Source: Candidatus Saccharimonadota bacterium (GTDB taxonomy: Bacteria > Patescibacteriota > Saccharimonadia > Saccharimonadales > JAGQMS01). Taken from it: a stretch of DNA of 64,000 bases. The stretch is from contig JAGQMS010000001.1 in assembly GCA_020428535.1 (NCBI GenBank), positions 36,693 to 100,692 on the forward strand, read 5' to 3'. Made by a program: the position numbers and the translations under genes. Every line of letters begins with the position of its first letter. Position 1 is the stretch's first letter. The notes beneath the pieces were generated by a model that was given only the letters and a program-made list of their open reading frames with translations, was not told the origin of the DNA and ran no database searches. Shown here piece after piece: positions 1 through 8,460 of the stretch.

Positions 1-1
1 T

Positions 2-811
2 CCAGAGCATATGGAGAACTTTGGCGATCTTGAGAATGTTGCAAAAGAAGAACTCTACGTATCATCATTTTCAAAGAAGCTTTTGGTGAATGCGGATTTG
101 GTTAGTCAAGAATATCTCGATAAATATGCTGGCAACTCTCTTATTGAAAAATATGGTCAAGGCCAGAAATATTCCGTTCATCGAGCTAGTGAATATAAAT
201 TGGTTGGTCGGAGCGGTGAATCGATCTTGTGTGCATCTAATGCGGTGGCAAGTTTGCTGGGTATGAGCGCGGAAGAAACCAACCTTGCTCTGCATAAACT
301 CGAACCACTGCCGGGCAGGATGAATATACTGAAAGGTAAAAATGGTTCGATAATCATTGACGACACCTACAACTCTAGCCCAGAGGCAGTGAGATCAGCC
401 CTAGATTACTTGTATACTCAAGACTCAAAGCAGAAGATTGCAATCTTAGGGAACATGAATGAGATGGGTGATAAAAGCCAGGAGCTTCACGAACTTGTTG
501 GGTCTTGGTGTGACCCAGAGAAACTAGATTTGGTAGTGACTTTAGGGCCTGATGCAAATGAATATCTTGCGACCACTGCTGAAAAGCGGGGCTGTAAAGT
601 TTTTAGGGCCAACAACCCAAGAGAAGCCGGTGAACACGTACTTAGCATGTTAAGTAATGGTGCAATAGTCCTTGCAAAAGGTTCACAAAACGGTGTATAC
701 GCAGAAGAAGCGGTTAAGCTACTTCTTGCCGACCCAGCAGATGCTTCAAAGCTCGTTCGACAAGATACATATTGGCCAAAGAAAAAATCAAAATACTGGG
801 TGAATCTTTAA
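2..811 (+). CDS. murF: MurF-type ligase, C-terminal part (gene starts before the window)
   Basis: This is the 3' part of a Mur ligase, probably UDP-MurNAc-tripeptide:D-Ala-D-Ala ligase, which makes the last cytoplasmic peptidoglycan precursor. The reading frame is open back to base 2 and enters from outside, so the first methionine (base 11) is internal. The opening residues PEHMENFGDLENVAKEE resemble the end of the Mur central ATPase domain. The C-terminal domain contains LPGRMN, then DDTYNSSPEAV, then GNMNEMGD, which fit the MurF ligase fold. The last residues LAKGSQN resemble the MurF KGS motif. MurF is preferred over MurC/D/E because of the DDTYNS and GNMNEMG stretches, but no P-loop is in view to confirm it. 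Confidence 0.85.
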   Translation, partial: PEHMENFGDLENVAKEELYVSSFSKKLLVNADLVSQEYLDKYAGNSLIEKYGQGQKYSVHRASEYKLVGRSGESILCASNAVASLLGMSAEETNLALHKLEPLPGRMNILKGKNGSIIIDDTYNSSPEAVRSALDYLYTQDSKQKIAILGNMNEMGDKSQELHELVGSWCDPEKLDLVVTLGPDANEYLATTAEKRGCKVFRANNPREAGEHVLSMLSNGAIVLAKGSQNGVYAEEAVKLLLADPADASKLVRQDTYWPKKKSKYWVNL

Positions 812-857
812 AACCCATATGCTTGCGGTGTGGCTGACCAGATGATAAGTTAGCCCT

Positions 858-1580
858 ATGCCTAAACTATTCACGCCGGAATTAGTTGTACCCAATTTCG
901 AGAATCTGGGTGGTGCTCAGTCTCAAGTTTTAGGTGACCCAGATTGCGATCGGCTTCAGTTCGTTCTTGTAGCCGGTATGTGGAGACTTAGTCAATTAGC
1001 GACTACAATTCATGCCGAAATCAGCGGTATATCTAAAAATAGCTCATCGTTAAGAACTTCACGCATCAAGCTTGATAAAATAAGTTCTAGCAACGGCCTT
1101 GCTAAAGCCTTTGCGCCTAAAGATGACAAATCAGCGCCCGTAGCCACAACTTTCACTGGTGATGCTTTATGGTGGATGTGTAATAATTATGAAATAGGTC
1201 GCACACCCAATCCCGAAACTTCTGTTGCTCAAGCTTTAATGGCGAGATATTTGCTACATGGTGAGCTCCCAGATCCAGAAGGAATTCAGTTTACCCAGAC
1301 ATATTTTGAAGGGCTTGAATCTGCGGTCGCAGAGATCATTGATCAGCATCACAATAGAAAACTTGGGTGGTCTTTACCGGAAGCCGCGATAAAACGAACA
1401 GCGATAGTTCAGTCTTTATTTGGTAGGAAAGTATTAGATCTTCTCCCTAAAGAAGATGTTTGCACCGAAAGTAGTGTGCCAGAAGTTACAGAGCCTGTTG
1501 AAATGACCACGTCAGATAAGGTTAATGTGTTATTTACAGATTCAAATGGTGGTCTAGAATTGCGTATTTGGGATTTTTAA
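858..1580 (+). CDS. Unknown protein, possibly the 5' part of a frameshifted gene
   Basis: I do not recognise this 240-residue protein. It has no signal peptide, membrane segment or known motif, is mixed helical and polar, and contains an aromatic patch GDALWWMCNNYE near residue 100. The ATG lies 6 nt after a TAAGTT hexamer, which fits a leaderless start. The next small reading frame (1568-1753) overlaps its end by 13 nt in the -1 frame at a run of five T. The two could therefore be one gene of about 300 codons joined by a frameshift, or a translationally coupled pair. Confidence 0.55.
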   Translation: MPKLFTPELVVPNFENLGGAQSQVLGDPDCDRLQFVLVAGMWRLSQLATTIHAEISGISKNSSSLRTSRIKLDKISSSNGLAKAFAPKDDKSAPVATTFTGDALWWMCNNYEIGRTPNPETSVAQALMARYLLHGELPDPEGIQFTQTYFEGLESAVAEIIDQHHNRKLGWSLPEAAIKRTAIVQSLFGRKVLDLLPKEDVCTESSVPEVTEPVEMTTSDKVNVLFTDSNGGLELRIWDF

Positions 1581-1753
1581 TTAGAAGTCAAAATTTCAGT
1601 GATTGGGATTTGCTCGAAACTGCAGATGCACAAACCGCTTTAAATGAGGCCAGGAAGATTATTGAAAATTCTGGTGATGAGCAACTAAGAAATCGTTATA
1701 ACATGCTAGCTGAAGATGCCCATATGCCAAATATCCCGAAATTCAAGAAATAG
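1568..1753 (+). CDS. Small hypothetical ORF, or the 3' part of the preceding gene
   Basis: This is a 61-residue frame starting at TTG, with no ribosome binding site. It overlaps the 3' end of the preceding gene in the -1 frame. The product is acidic and helical (ETADAQTALNEARKIIEN) and looks like a genuine protein tail rather than a random frame. The lack of a good start and the T5 run at the junction (about 1573-1577) favour it being the displaced C-terminus of the 858-1580 gene. Confidence 0.4.
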   Translation: MGFLIRSQNFSDWDLLETADAQTALNEARKIIENSGDEQLRNRYNMLAEDAHMPNIPKFKK

Positions 1754-1818
1754 TACGTTGTAGTTTTTTATTTTTCTTGCACTCAGTTATTGAGGGGCGT
1801 AGTATTTTCTGAAAAGAA

Positions 1819-3135
1819 ATGGAGACACGCATGTCTGATTTGCGTCGATGCATGGTTGACGGACAGCTAAGCCCAGAATTTAATCTAACACCAGACCGAT
1901 CTGTCGATCGGCGTGTCATTCCTTTGGGGCGCCTTAGTGCTATTTGCCAGACAGAATGCCCAGTTTTTGAGCAATGCATGTCAGATGTACTCAAGTGGAA
2001 GGACGCACGGAAAGGCCCGACTAAGCTTTGGAAAACGCCTTTAGATCGGCATCTACCACTGTTCCGAGCAGGGGGAATTATGGGATCATTCGGCGACAGT
2101 AGGGCACACATAAAAGTATCTTTGGAATCTAAAGGCTGCCTTGATAATGAAGGCATCGGTATATGCGAGGAACTCGGAGATGATTGGGGGTCGTATATCT
2201 CATTTATGGACGCTCGTGATTTGGCTGACTTTGGTGTAGTAAGTCAAGATGGTTTGATAGAGGTGGTCGATAGTGCCGACGGAGGAGTGATGGCTTTTCC
2301 CAGCCACTTTTTGGCCAGAATCGTAAATGTTTTAACGGGATATGTTTTAGACGATGGGGGTGCATTAACGAAGGCGCAATTAAAAGAGTTGGGGTTAAGT
2401 TCTAACAACGTACTTTATTTAAATGATAGAGTACAGTGGATGGTAGGCGAAAGGCTGTTTAATGTTTCGATAACTGATAACGCAGGAAAACCGCTGAATA
2501 AGTATGTCCCGAATAGGGACGTTCTGAAAAGATTGGCTGACTTTTCAAAGGAAGTATACGCACTGCCAGCTACAAATATTAATGCAGATAAAGTTGGCGA
2601 ATATAAAAAGGCAAAACGGGATTGTAATAGTTTTCTGCAGTCGACAGAAGGGAGATATGTAGATTTTGTATTCCGAATGGAAATATCCACTACATTAGTT
2701 ATGCGTACTTTGTTAGAGAATTATGAACATAGTGACGCGGGAGTAGACGCCAGGCGAAGACAGCTAATTTATTGTATCGACCGGCACTTATCTGCTTGGG
2801 GATTAACGACAAAGGCAAGCCGTGCAAGATCAGATTTTGTTGAACTTGTTTTCGGCAATCGCGACAACTCAACTTCTCGTCCAAAAGGTGGTGCATGTGC
2901 AGGAGTAGATCCAGAATTATTTTACCCAGATCGCGGGGAAAGCACGCAAGAACCTAAAGGGGTTTGCGGTGGTTGTAAACTGAGAACGGGGTGCCTCGAA
3001 TATGCTATAGCGAACAGAGAAAGATATGGGGTATGGGGGGGCACTTCACAAAGGGAGCGCAGAGCACTTATTGCCGAACGAAATAAGGCAGAAAATCAGG
3101 CTAAAGAGACTGATGGGAAAAACATAGCGTCGTAA
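1819..3135 (+). CDS. WhiB-like protein with cysteine clusters at both ends
   Basis: The C-terminus is a clear WhiB-type iron-sulfur domain: Cys360, Cys383, Cys386 and Cys392 (C-x22-C-x2-C-x5-C), then GVWGG at 404-408 and the basic tail SQRERR. The N-terminus carries a second, divergent cluster: Cys11, Cys43, Cys47 and Cys53 (C-x31-C-x3-C-x5-C), with the local sequence CQTECPVFEQC. About 300 residues of unknown sequence separate the two. WhiB proteins of Actinobacteria are short (about 80-130 residues) and bind 4Fe-4S clusters and the primary sigma factor, so a 438-residue form is unusual. A TTGCAC/TAGTAT promoter with 17-nt spacing ends near 1805. A GGAG at 1821 favours the second ATG (1831) as an alternative start. 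Confidence 0.85.
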   Translation: METRMSDLRRCMVDGQLSPEFNLTPDRSVDRRVIPLGRLSAICQTECPVFEQCMSDVLKWKDARKGPTKLWKTPLDRHLPLFRAGGIMGSFGDSRAHIKVSLESKGCLDNEGIGICEELGDDWGSYISFMDARDLADFGVVSQDGLIEVVDSADGGVMAFPSHFLARIVNVLTGYVLDDGGALTKAQLKELGLSSNNVLYLNDRVQWMVGERLFNVSITDNAGKPLNKYVPNRDVLKRLADFSKEVYALPATNINADKVGEYKKAKRDCNSFLQSTEGRYVDFVFRMEISTTLVMRTLLENYEHSDAGVDARRRQLIYCIDRHLSAWGLTTKASRARSDFVELVFGNRDNSTSRPKGGACAGVDPELFYPDRGESTQEPKGVCGGCKLRTGCLEYAIANRERYGVWGGTSQRERRALIAERNKAENQAKETDGKNIAS

Positions 3136-3143
3136 CAGTAGGA

Positions 3144-3737
3144 TTAGAAATAGCTCCCTCTTGCGCTGAGGAGGTCGGCTGCGTGGCAAAGCGCAGCCAA
3201 CGGTGTCATGCCGCGTTCATTTGGTGAATATTCATCATCAGGTATGCCTTCAACGTATTTCATGGCTAGCTCTTGGGCGGGGCTGAGGTCTATGCCATAT
3301 TGTTCCAAAATTTGCACTTTTAGCGCATCTTCTGCAGGTTTTGTCGCGAATGAAGGGTCGGCCACAATATTGCCATTTTCATCAAACCATCTTGAAAAAG
3401 GCTTTTCGATGTCGTGCAGAACTGCGACTGTTAGAGCTTCATCGACACCGAACTTTTCTTCTTCTGGTAAGCTAGCCAGAACACCAGATTCCACCCAAAA
3501 ATCATATAGATATTGTACGTAACCAACTACTTGTCTAATATGCTCAAGATAGCCACCAGGCCAGCAATGATGATTTGCTCTTGAGCCTGGCGCTCTTGAA
3601 AAGACTTCCCAATTGAAGTGATAAAGAAACCGTATCGCATCACGGTTGAACGGATCCACACGGTCCAGCATTAGCTTAGAGATCCAATCAATCTCTGTTC
3701 TTGATACTCTCGGTTCAAGTTCATATTTTGTTGCCAT
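3144..3737 (-). CDS. HD-domain phosphohydrolase
   Basis: This is a 197-residue soluble protein of the HD superfamily, metal-dependent phosphohydrolases often acting on nucleotides. Visible metal-site candidates are His56-His57, His66 in GYLEH, the His-Asp doublet at 108-109 in VLHDIEKP, and a late CHAADLLSAR. The start is supported by AGGAGG 6 nt upstream. The substrate cannot be told from the sequence. It converges with the WhiB-like gene, 8 nt apart. Confidence 0.8.
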   Translation of the reverse strand: MATKYELEPRVSRTEIDWISKLMLDRVDPFNRDAIRFLYHFNWEVFSRAPGSRANHHCWPGGYLEHIRQVVGYVQYLYDFWVESGVLASLPEEEKFGVDEALTVAVLHDIEKPFSRWFDENGNIVADPSFATKPAEDALKVQILEQYGIDLSPAQELAMKYVEGIPDDEYSPNERGMTPLAALCHAADLLSARGSYF

Positions 3738-3835
3738 ATTACCTCCTATTTGTTTTTTAAGTCTGACTCAGATACCAGAAATAATATAGCCAGGAAAGTT
3801 TGCGTCAAAGATTGTTGACTTGCTAAAGTAGAAAT

Positions 3836-4525
3836 ATGATTGTGGAGCATCATATTCAAAGGCAAATCCTTCGTGAGCTTGTGAAGGGCGAGGCCAAGCG
3901 ATTTAGTGAGATTAAACCAAAAGCTGTTGAGTCTAATCTATTTATGTATCATCTCAGGCAACTCATCCGCGGTGGATTGGTGGCCAAAGATAACGAATCG
4001 TCGAAGTACACCCTCACAAAAGAAGGTCGTCTTTATGCCGACAGAAGCAATTTGCCGACCATGAAGCTAAGGTTGCAACCCAAGCAAATTACCGTTTTGG
4101 TAGTGAGGAACAAAAAAGGTCAGTATATTCTACTCAAACGAACGCACGTACCGTATTTTGACTTTGTTGGTTTTCCGTCTGGGAAGATTCACTACGGCGA
4201 AAAACTAGAAGAATCAGCAACCAGAGAACTAAAAGAAAAATCTGGGATCGAAGATGTAAAGCTAAAGCTAGGCGGTAACATCTTGATGCGATTTTATGAT
4301 GAATCAGGCGAGCTCGTTAGCCATGTGAATGCATATGTCTTCAGCGGAGAATCTGGACTAGAAGAACTAGTTTTCGAGAATGAATTTTTTGAATCATATC
4401 TTGGCGAAGCAGACCAACTCTACACTGAAAAGACTTTCAAGGGTCACAAAGAAATCATTGAACTAATAAGCCAAAGCAACGGTGAGATATTTGTTAAAGA
4501 ATTTGACTTTGTATCTGACTTCTAA
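3836..4525 (+). CDS. Winged-helix/Nudix fusion protein
   Basis: Residues 1-70 resemble a winged-helix DNA-binding domain (MYHLRQLIRGGLVAK and YTLTKEGRLYAD). Residues 82-200 are a Nudix domain. The Nudix box runs from Gly116 to Ile138 and keeps Glu122, Arg130, Glu131 and Glu134, but the last catalytic-site glutamate is Lys135. This suggests weak hydrolysis or a ligand-sensing regulator, as in NrtR-type fusions. The ATG sits 6 nt after TAAAGT, so it is probably leaderless. A more degenerate paralogue lies at 61337-62002 on the other strand. Confidence 0.8.
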   Translation: MIVEHHIQRQILRELVKGEAKRFSEIKPKAVESNLFMYHLRQLIRGGLVAKDNESSKYTLTKEGRLYADRSNLPTMKLRLQPKQITVLVVRNKKGQYILLKRTHVPYFDFVGFPSGKIHYGEKLEESATRELKEKSGIEDVKLKLGGNILMRFYDESGELVSHVNAYVFSGESGLEELVFENEFFESYLGEADQLYTEKTFKGHKEIIELISQSNGEIFVKEFDFVSDF

Positions 4526-4529
4526 AATA

Positions 4530-5051
4530 TCAGAGCATGATAATTCTCAAGAACTGCTTTATGTAATGCGACCCAGTTCTGGAATAGTAATCAAGTAAGT
4601 AATCTCGCATGGCTGTAGCAGGGAATCGATAGGCTTCAATACTTGCATCATGGAGATGATGCCAATAGTGAGTAAGAGTCTCGGGTTTCAAAGGCTCTGG
4701 CAAACCTGGAACGCCGTCTCGGAGAACGACCTTCTCGATAAGCTCATCCAAGGGCTTGGCTCTGAACCTGACGATTGTTTTTTGTTTTGACAAGAAATAG
4801 AACACCTCAGTGAACGTTTCTCCTGTAATTGGGTCGTGGTCCACCCCTATGAAACGACAGCCATCAAGCCAGCCCGCATATCCGTCGTCATCTGGTTGGT
4901 AAGCGACAAGAACTTGGTGACCATGAATTGTTGCAGTAGCTTTTTCTCCGCGTCGGGCCTCTCTTTCGGTGGGTGCGAAAAGTATCTCATTCATCTCCTC
5001 AAAATTTTCTTTTGTTGCAGGGTGAATTGCGTCTGGTGCTCTTTTTTTCAT
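4530..5051 (-). CDS. Unknown soluble protein
   Basis: I do not recognise this 173-residue protein. It has no membrane segment or signal. The middle reads like a beta-rich domain (ATATIHGHQVLVAYQPDDDG), followed by a helical C-terminus ending in KQFLRIIML. An AAGGAAG ribosome binding site stands 5 nt before the ATG, which supports real translation. It converges with the Nudix gene, 4 nt apart. Confidence 0.6.
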   Translation of the reverse strand: MKKRAPDAIHPATKENFEEMNEILFAPTEREARRGEKATATIHGHQVLVAYQPDDDGYAGWLDGCRFIGVDHDPITGETFTEVFYFLSKQKTIVRFRAKPLDELIEKVVLRDGVPGLPEPLKPETLTHYWHHLHDASIEAYRFPATAMRDYLLDYYSRTGSHYIKQFLRIIML

Positions 5052-5139
5052 TTGTCTTCCTTTCTGAGAAGAGAATATCTCTAGGAGTAACTTAGGATCT
5101 AGACAACAAAACTTTACTCAAAATTTGTTGAGTGAATGT

Positions 5140-5145
5140 TATACT
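5140..5145 (+). promoter_or_regulatory. Extended -10 promoter for the leuS leader peptide
   Basis: A TGT followed by TATACT forms an extended -10 element. It lies 6 nt before the ATG of a short leucine-rich frame, the same spacing seen at many gene starts here. No good -35 is visible. Confidence 0.5.
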
Positions 5146-5151
5146 TTTGGC

Positions 5152-5202
5152 ATGACAAGGTTGCAAACAACCAAAACTCTCTTGCTCCCCTCGGGGGAAT
5201 AA
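5152..5202 (+). CDS. Putative leucine-rich leader peptide upstream of leuS
   Basis: This 16-residue frame, MTRLQTTKTLLLPSGE, starts 6 nt downstream of an extended -10 element and ends in TAA. Four of its 16 codons are leucine, with three in a row (CTC TTG CTC). The codons after them form a CCCC-TC-GGGG stem that overlaps the end of the peptide. Ribosome stalling at leucine codons when charged tRNA-Leu is low would be a classical way to control leuS. That role is inferred from position and codon content. Confidence 0.5.
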   Translation: MTRLQTTKTLLLPSGE

Positions 5203-5372
5203 TTTTCATTCTCTGTTGATTCAGATTACAATAACGTTATAACAATGAGCTTTCTTGTGTCCCGGCTGTAATGAGGCGAAGCCGAGAAGCGGAGCAAGAC
5301 GTACATGATGGTACGGCGAACGAGCATCGCAAGCTACAACAAAATTACAGACGAGGAAATAAGGAAGATCAC
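5203..5372 (+). promoter_or_regulatory. Untranslated leader of leuS with short hairpins
   Basis: The 170 nt between the leader peptide and leuS contain several short stems: GGC...GCC (5266-5286 area), GTAC-ATGATG-GTAC and GCGA...TCGC (up to about 5335). The frame is open from an ATG at 5271 in phase with leuS, but those 34 codons do not resemble LeuRS. AAGGAA at 5361 supports initiation at 5373. No clear intrinsic terminator is visible. Confidence 0.4.
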
Positions 5373-7856
5373 ATGAAACGATATGAACCAAATATTATAG
5401 AGCCAAAATGGCAAGCCAAATGGGCCGAAGACAATACATATGGAGTCACTGAAGACACTTCAAAACAAAAGATCTATGCTAGCCCGATGCTCCCTTACCC
5501 AAGTGGTACTGGTTTACACACTGGCCATGTAAGGAACTACTCGATCACCGATGCTGTAGCCAGATTCTACCGCCAAAAAGGCTTTAACACGATGAGTAAT
5601 ATCGCTTGGGATGCCTTTGGTCTGCCAGCTGAGAACTTTGCTATCAAAACTGGCACTCCTCCAGCAGTTTCAACGGCAAACAATATTGCATACTTCAAAA
5701 AACAACTACTTCGTTTGGGCATGAGTTACGATTGGAGCAGAGAATTCGATACTTCCGACCCAGAATATTACCGCTGGACTCAGTGGGTGTTTAGCTTGAT
5801 GTACAAACGAGGTCTAGCCTACAAAGCCGAAAAACAACAGTGGTGGTGCGATAAGTGCAATACGGTTTTGGCTGACGAGCAGGTCAATGCATCTGGTAAA
5901 TGTTGGCGCCACGAAGGTGCAGACGACCCAGAAGTTACCAAGAAAAGTGTTAACCAGTGGTTCTTCAAAATCACCGACTATGCTGACGAAATATTGGAAT
6001 CGACGGACGCATTAAACTGGCCTGAGAAAATCAAAACCATGCAAAAAAACTGGATCGGTCGTAGCGAAGGGACGGTTGTTGAATTTGATCTCAAAGGTCT
6101 GGGTGCTGACAAGGTCAAACTAGATGTTTTCACGACAGCAGTTGAAACTATTTTTGGGGTGACTTTTATGGTTTTGGCGCCAGAACACCCACTGGTTGCA
6201 GAATATGGTCAATTAGCAGAAAACTCTGAAGAAATAGACGCATATGTTCAAAAAGCCATCCGTAAAAGCGAGCTTGATAGAGAGATGGAAAAAGTCAAAA
6301 CCGGTGTGAAGATTGAAGGTCTTTCAGCCATTAACCCTATGAATGGCAACGAAATTGAAGTCTGGGTGGCCGACTATGTAATGATGGGCTACGGGAGTGG
6401 CGCGATAATGGCAGTCCCGGGCGAAGATCAGCGCGATTTTGACTTTGCAACGAAATACAACATCCCTGTGGTTTTCACGACCGACAGGGGCGAGTTCACA
6501 AATTACCAAGAAGAGATCAAGCCAAACAAGAAAGCGTTTATGCTTGCAAACTCAGGTGAATTTGATGGAATGAATTTTGAAGATGGCCGAAAAGCAATCA
6601 TCGAAAAAATAGTTTCGATTGGTAAGGGCGAAGCCCGAGTGCAATACAAAATTCGAGACTGGCTGATCAGCCGTCAGAGATATTGGGGCGCGCCGGTGCC
6701 AATTGTCTATTGTGAAGAACATGGTGAAAAATTGGTCCCAGAAGATCAGCTACCAGTTCGCTTGCCCGAAGTTGACAACTACGTTCCAGATGGCAAAAAC
6801 TCTTCAGTTCTCGCTGGCGTTGAAGAATGGGTGAATACGACCTGCCCAGTGTGTGGCAAACCAGCCAAAAGAGAAACCGACACCATGGATGGCTACGTTT
6901 GTAGTACATGGTATTTGCACCGCTACACTGATGCTCATAATGACAAACAGGCATTTGACCCTGAAAAAGCCAATTACTGGTTCCCAGTAGATTTTTACTT
7001 CGGTGGCGACCATGCTGTAGCGCACTTGCTTTACATCCGCTTTTTCCAAAAAGTACTTTGCGACGCTGGTCTTGCCAAGGACCGTGAGCCAATCAAGCAA
7101 CTAGTTTATAACGGCTACATCAATGCTGAGGATGGTCGAAAGATGAGCAAATCCTTGGGAAACACTGTTGACCCAATGGACATCATCGAGTCTGGCTACG
7201 GAGCAGACGCTTTGCGTGTTTTTGAACTTTTCATCGCACCATATGACCAAGACACCAGCTGGAATAGCAAAGGTGTACCTGGTACGTACAGGTTTCTGAA
7301 CCGATTGTGGACGCTTACTCAGGAGTTTATTGAGCAGCCAAAAGTCGAAAGTAGTAAGCCAAAAGATCAGTTCCGAGATATCTATAAGGTGGCACATACA
7401 GCTATCAAGAAGGTGACTCAAGATCTTGAGAGTTTGAGTTTTAACACTGCTGTAGCCGCGATGATGGGTGCTGTCAACGATCTATATCTTATCAAAGTCA
7501 AAGATAGCTACTCTAATACAGATGCTTGGCGGTTTGCTCTTGAAAGCCTCGCTCAACTGATCGGGCCATTTGCACCGCATATTGCCGAAGAGCTATGGCA
7601 TGAACTAGGGCATAAGGATTCTGTTCATCTTGGCCATTGGCCTGAGTGGGACGAAAAATATTTGGTCAAGAACTCAGTCGTTTACGCTGTTCAAGTCAAT
7701 GGTAAAGTGCGTGGTGAAGTTGAAGTCCCAGCAGGTGCTGATCAAAAAACCGTCGAAGAAGCTGCCCGCGCTAACGGAAAAGTCGCCAGCTACATAACTG
7801 GCGACCCAAAGAAAGTTATCTTCGTTCCAAACAAGCTGATCAGCTTCGTTGTTTAG
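5373..7856 (+). CDS. leuS: Leucyl-tRNA synthetase
   Basis: This 827-residue class I synthetase charges tRNA-Leu. The start at 5373 (MKRYEPNIIEPKWQAKWAE) has AAGGAA 7 nt upstream. Key motifs are HTGH in the HIGH position (YPSGTGLHTGHVRNYS), a CP1 editing insertion, Cys pairs around CDKC and CPVC that may bind zinc, GGDHAVAHLLYIRFF, and the KMSKS loop (GRKMSKSLGNT). The last residues form the usual C-terminal domain (VQVNGKVRGEVEVP). Length is close to that of bacterial LeuRS, if slightly short. It stands alone behind a leader that may respond to leucine supply. Confidence 0.97.
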   Translation: MKRYEPNIIEPKWQAKWAEDNTYGVTEDTSKQKIYASPMLPYPSGTGLHTGHVRNYSITDAVARFYRQKGFNTMSNIAWDAFGLPAENFAIKTGTPPAVSTANNIAYFKKQLLRLGMSYDWSREFDTSDPEYYRWTQWVFSLMYKRGLAYKAEKQQWWCDKCNTVLADEQVNASGKCWRHEGADDPEVTKKSVNQWFFKITDYADEILESTDALNWPEKIKTMQKNWIGRSEGTVVEFDLKGLGADKVKLDVFTTAVETIFGVTFMVLAPEHPLVAEYGQLAENSEEIDAYVQKAIRKSELDREMEKVKTGVKIEGLSAINPMNGNEIEVWVADYVMMGYGSGAIMAVPGEDQRDFDFATKYNIPVVFTTDRGEFTNYQEEIKPNKKAFMLANSGEFDGMNFEDGRKAIIEKIVSIGKGEARVQYKIRDWLISRQRYWGAPVPIVYCEEHGEKLVPEDQLPVRLPEVDNYVPDGKNSSVLAGVEEWVNTTCPVCGKPAKRETDTMDGYVCSTWYLHRYTDAHNDKQAFDPEKANYWFPVDFYFGGDHAVAHLLYIRFFQKVLCDAGLAKDREPIKQLVYNGYINAEDGRKMSKSLGNTVDPMDIIESGYGADALRVFELFIAPYDQDTSWNSKGVPGTYRFLNRLWTLTQEFIEQPKVESSKPKDQFRDIYKVAHTAIKKVTQDLESLSFNTAVAAMMGAVNDLYLIKVKDSYSNTDAWRFALESLAQLIGPFAPHIAEELWHELGHKDSVHLGHWPEWDEKYLVKNSVVYAVQVNGKVRGEVEVPAGADQKTVEEAARANGKVASYITGDPKKVIFVPNKLISFVV

Positions 7857-8344
7857 GCATTAATACCTGAAGGAAGTGAACCATTGGCTACTGCTTCTGG
7901 CACTATAACTACCAAATCGTTCCCCTCACTGTCAGTAAAGGTAAAATCAAGATCCCCCGGATTTAGATCAACTATGAGTTGGCCATTTGTGTCGGGTAAA
8001 ATAGGCGCACAATTGGAAAGGACAATGTTGGGGTAATTGGAGCGAAGCCATCCAAGCGCAAAACTTTCGAGTGAATCGTAAGAATCTGGCAACCCGCTAT
8101 TTGCATTTTCTGCAACAGAACCGCTCTGCGTTTCGCATTCATATACGGCAGGAATCGCGCCTCGCAATCGATCTTTATCAAACAAATCTATAGTTGCTTC
8201 ACTTAATACAATACCCGCACAGATGCTTACTAACCATGGCAATACTTCTGAACCAATTTTCAATAAATTTTTTCCTAACCTCTTTGCATTAATTTTTTTT
8301 GGGTGAGGGAATTCTTCTGGGTTCCAGTCGTAGTATTCAGTCAT
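7853..8344 (-). CDS. Unknown membrane-anchored protein
   Basis: This is a 163-residue protein of unknown function. A basic stretch (KKINAKRLGKNLLK) is followed by one hydrophobic segment near residues 33-50 (VLPWLVSICAGIVLSEA), then a polar domain of about 110 residues ending in a beta-rich part (LIVDLNPGDLDFTFTD). The topology suggests a single-pass protein with the larger domain outside. Its last 4 nt overlap the leuS stop convergently. Confidence 0.6.
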   Translation of the reverse strand: MTEYYDWNPEEFPHPKKINAKRLGKNLLKIGSEVLPWLVSICAGIVLSEATIDLFDKDRLRGAIPAVYECETQSGSVAENANSGLPDSYDSLESFALGWLRSNYPNIVLSNCAPILPDTNGQLIVDLNPGDLDFTFTDSEGNDLVVIVPEAVANGSLPSGINA

Positions 8345-8435
8345 ACGAATACAATACGAGAAAAATCGGTGTTGTCAAGGTTTATATACAATTTGGGAAT
8401 GAAGGAACACTTGGTTTTGGAATCTGGCCGAAGCC

Positions 8436-8460
8436 AGGGCGGGTCACACGGACCCGCCCT
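8436..8460 (-). terminator. GC-rich hairpin at the end of the 8444-8779 gene
   Basis: A 10-bp stem, AGGGCGGGTC paired with GACCCGCCCT across a 5-nt loop, covers the stop codon region of the minus-strand gene. No clear T-run follows, so it may be a 3' stabilising hairpin rather than a full terminator. Confidence 0.45.

Noticed and set aside
5271..5372. 34-codon N-terminal extension of LeuRS.
   Set aside because: The extension does not resemble LeuRS, and AAGGAA supports the start at 5373.
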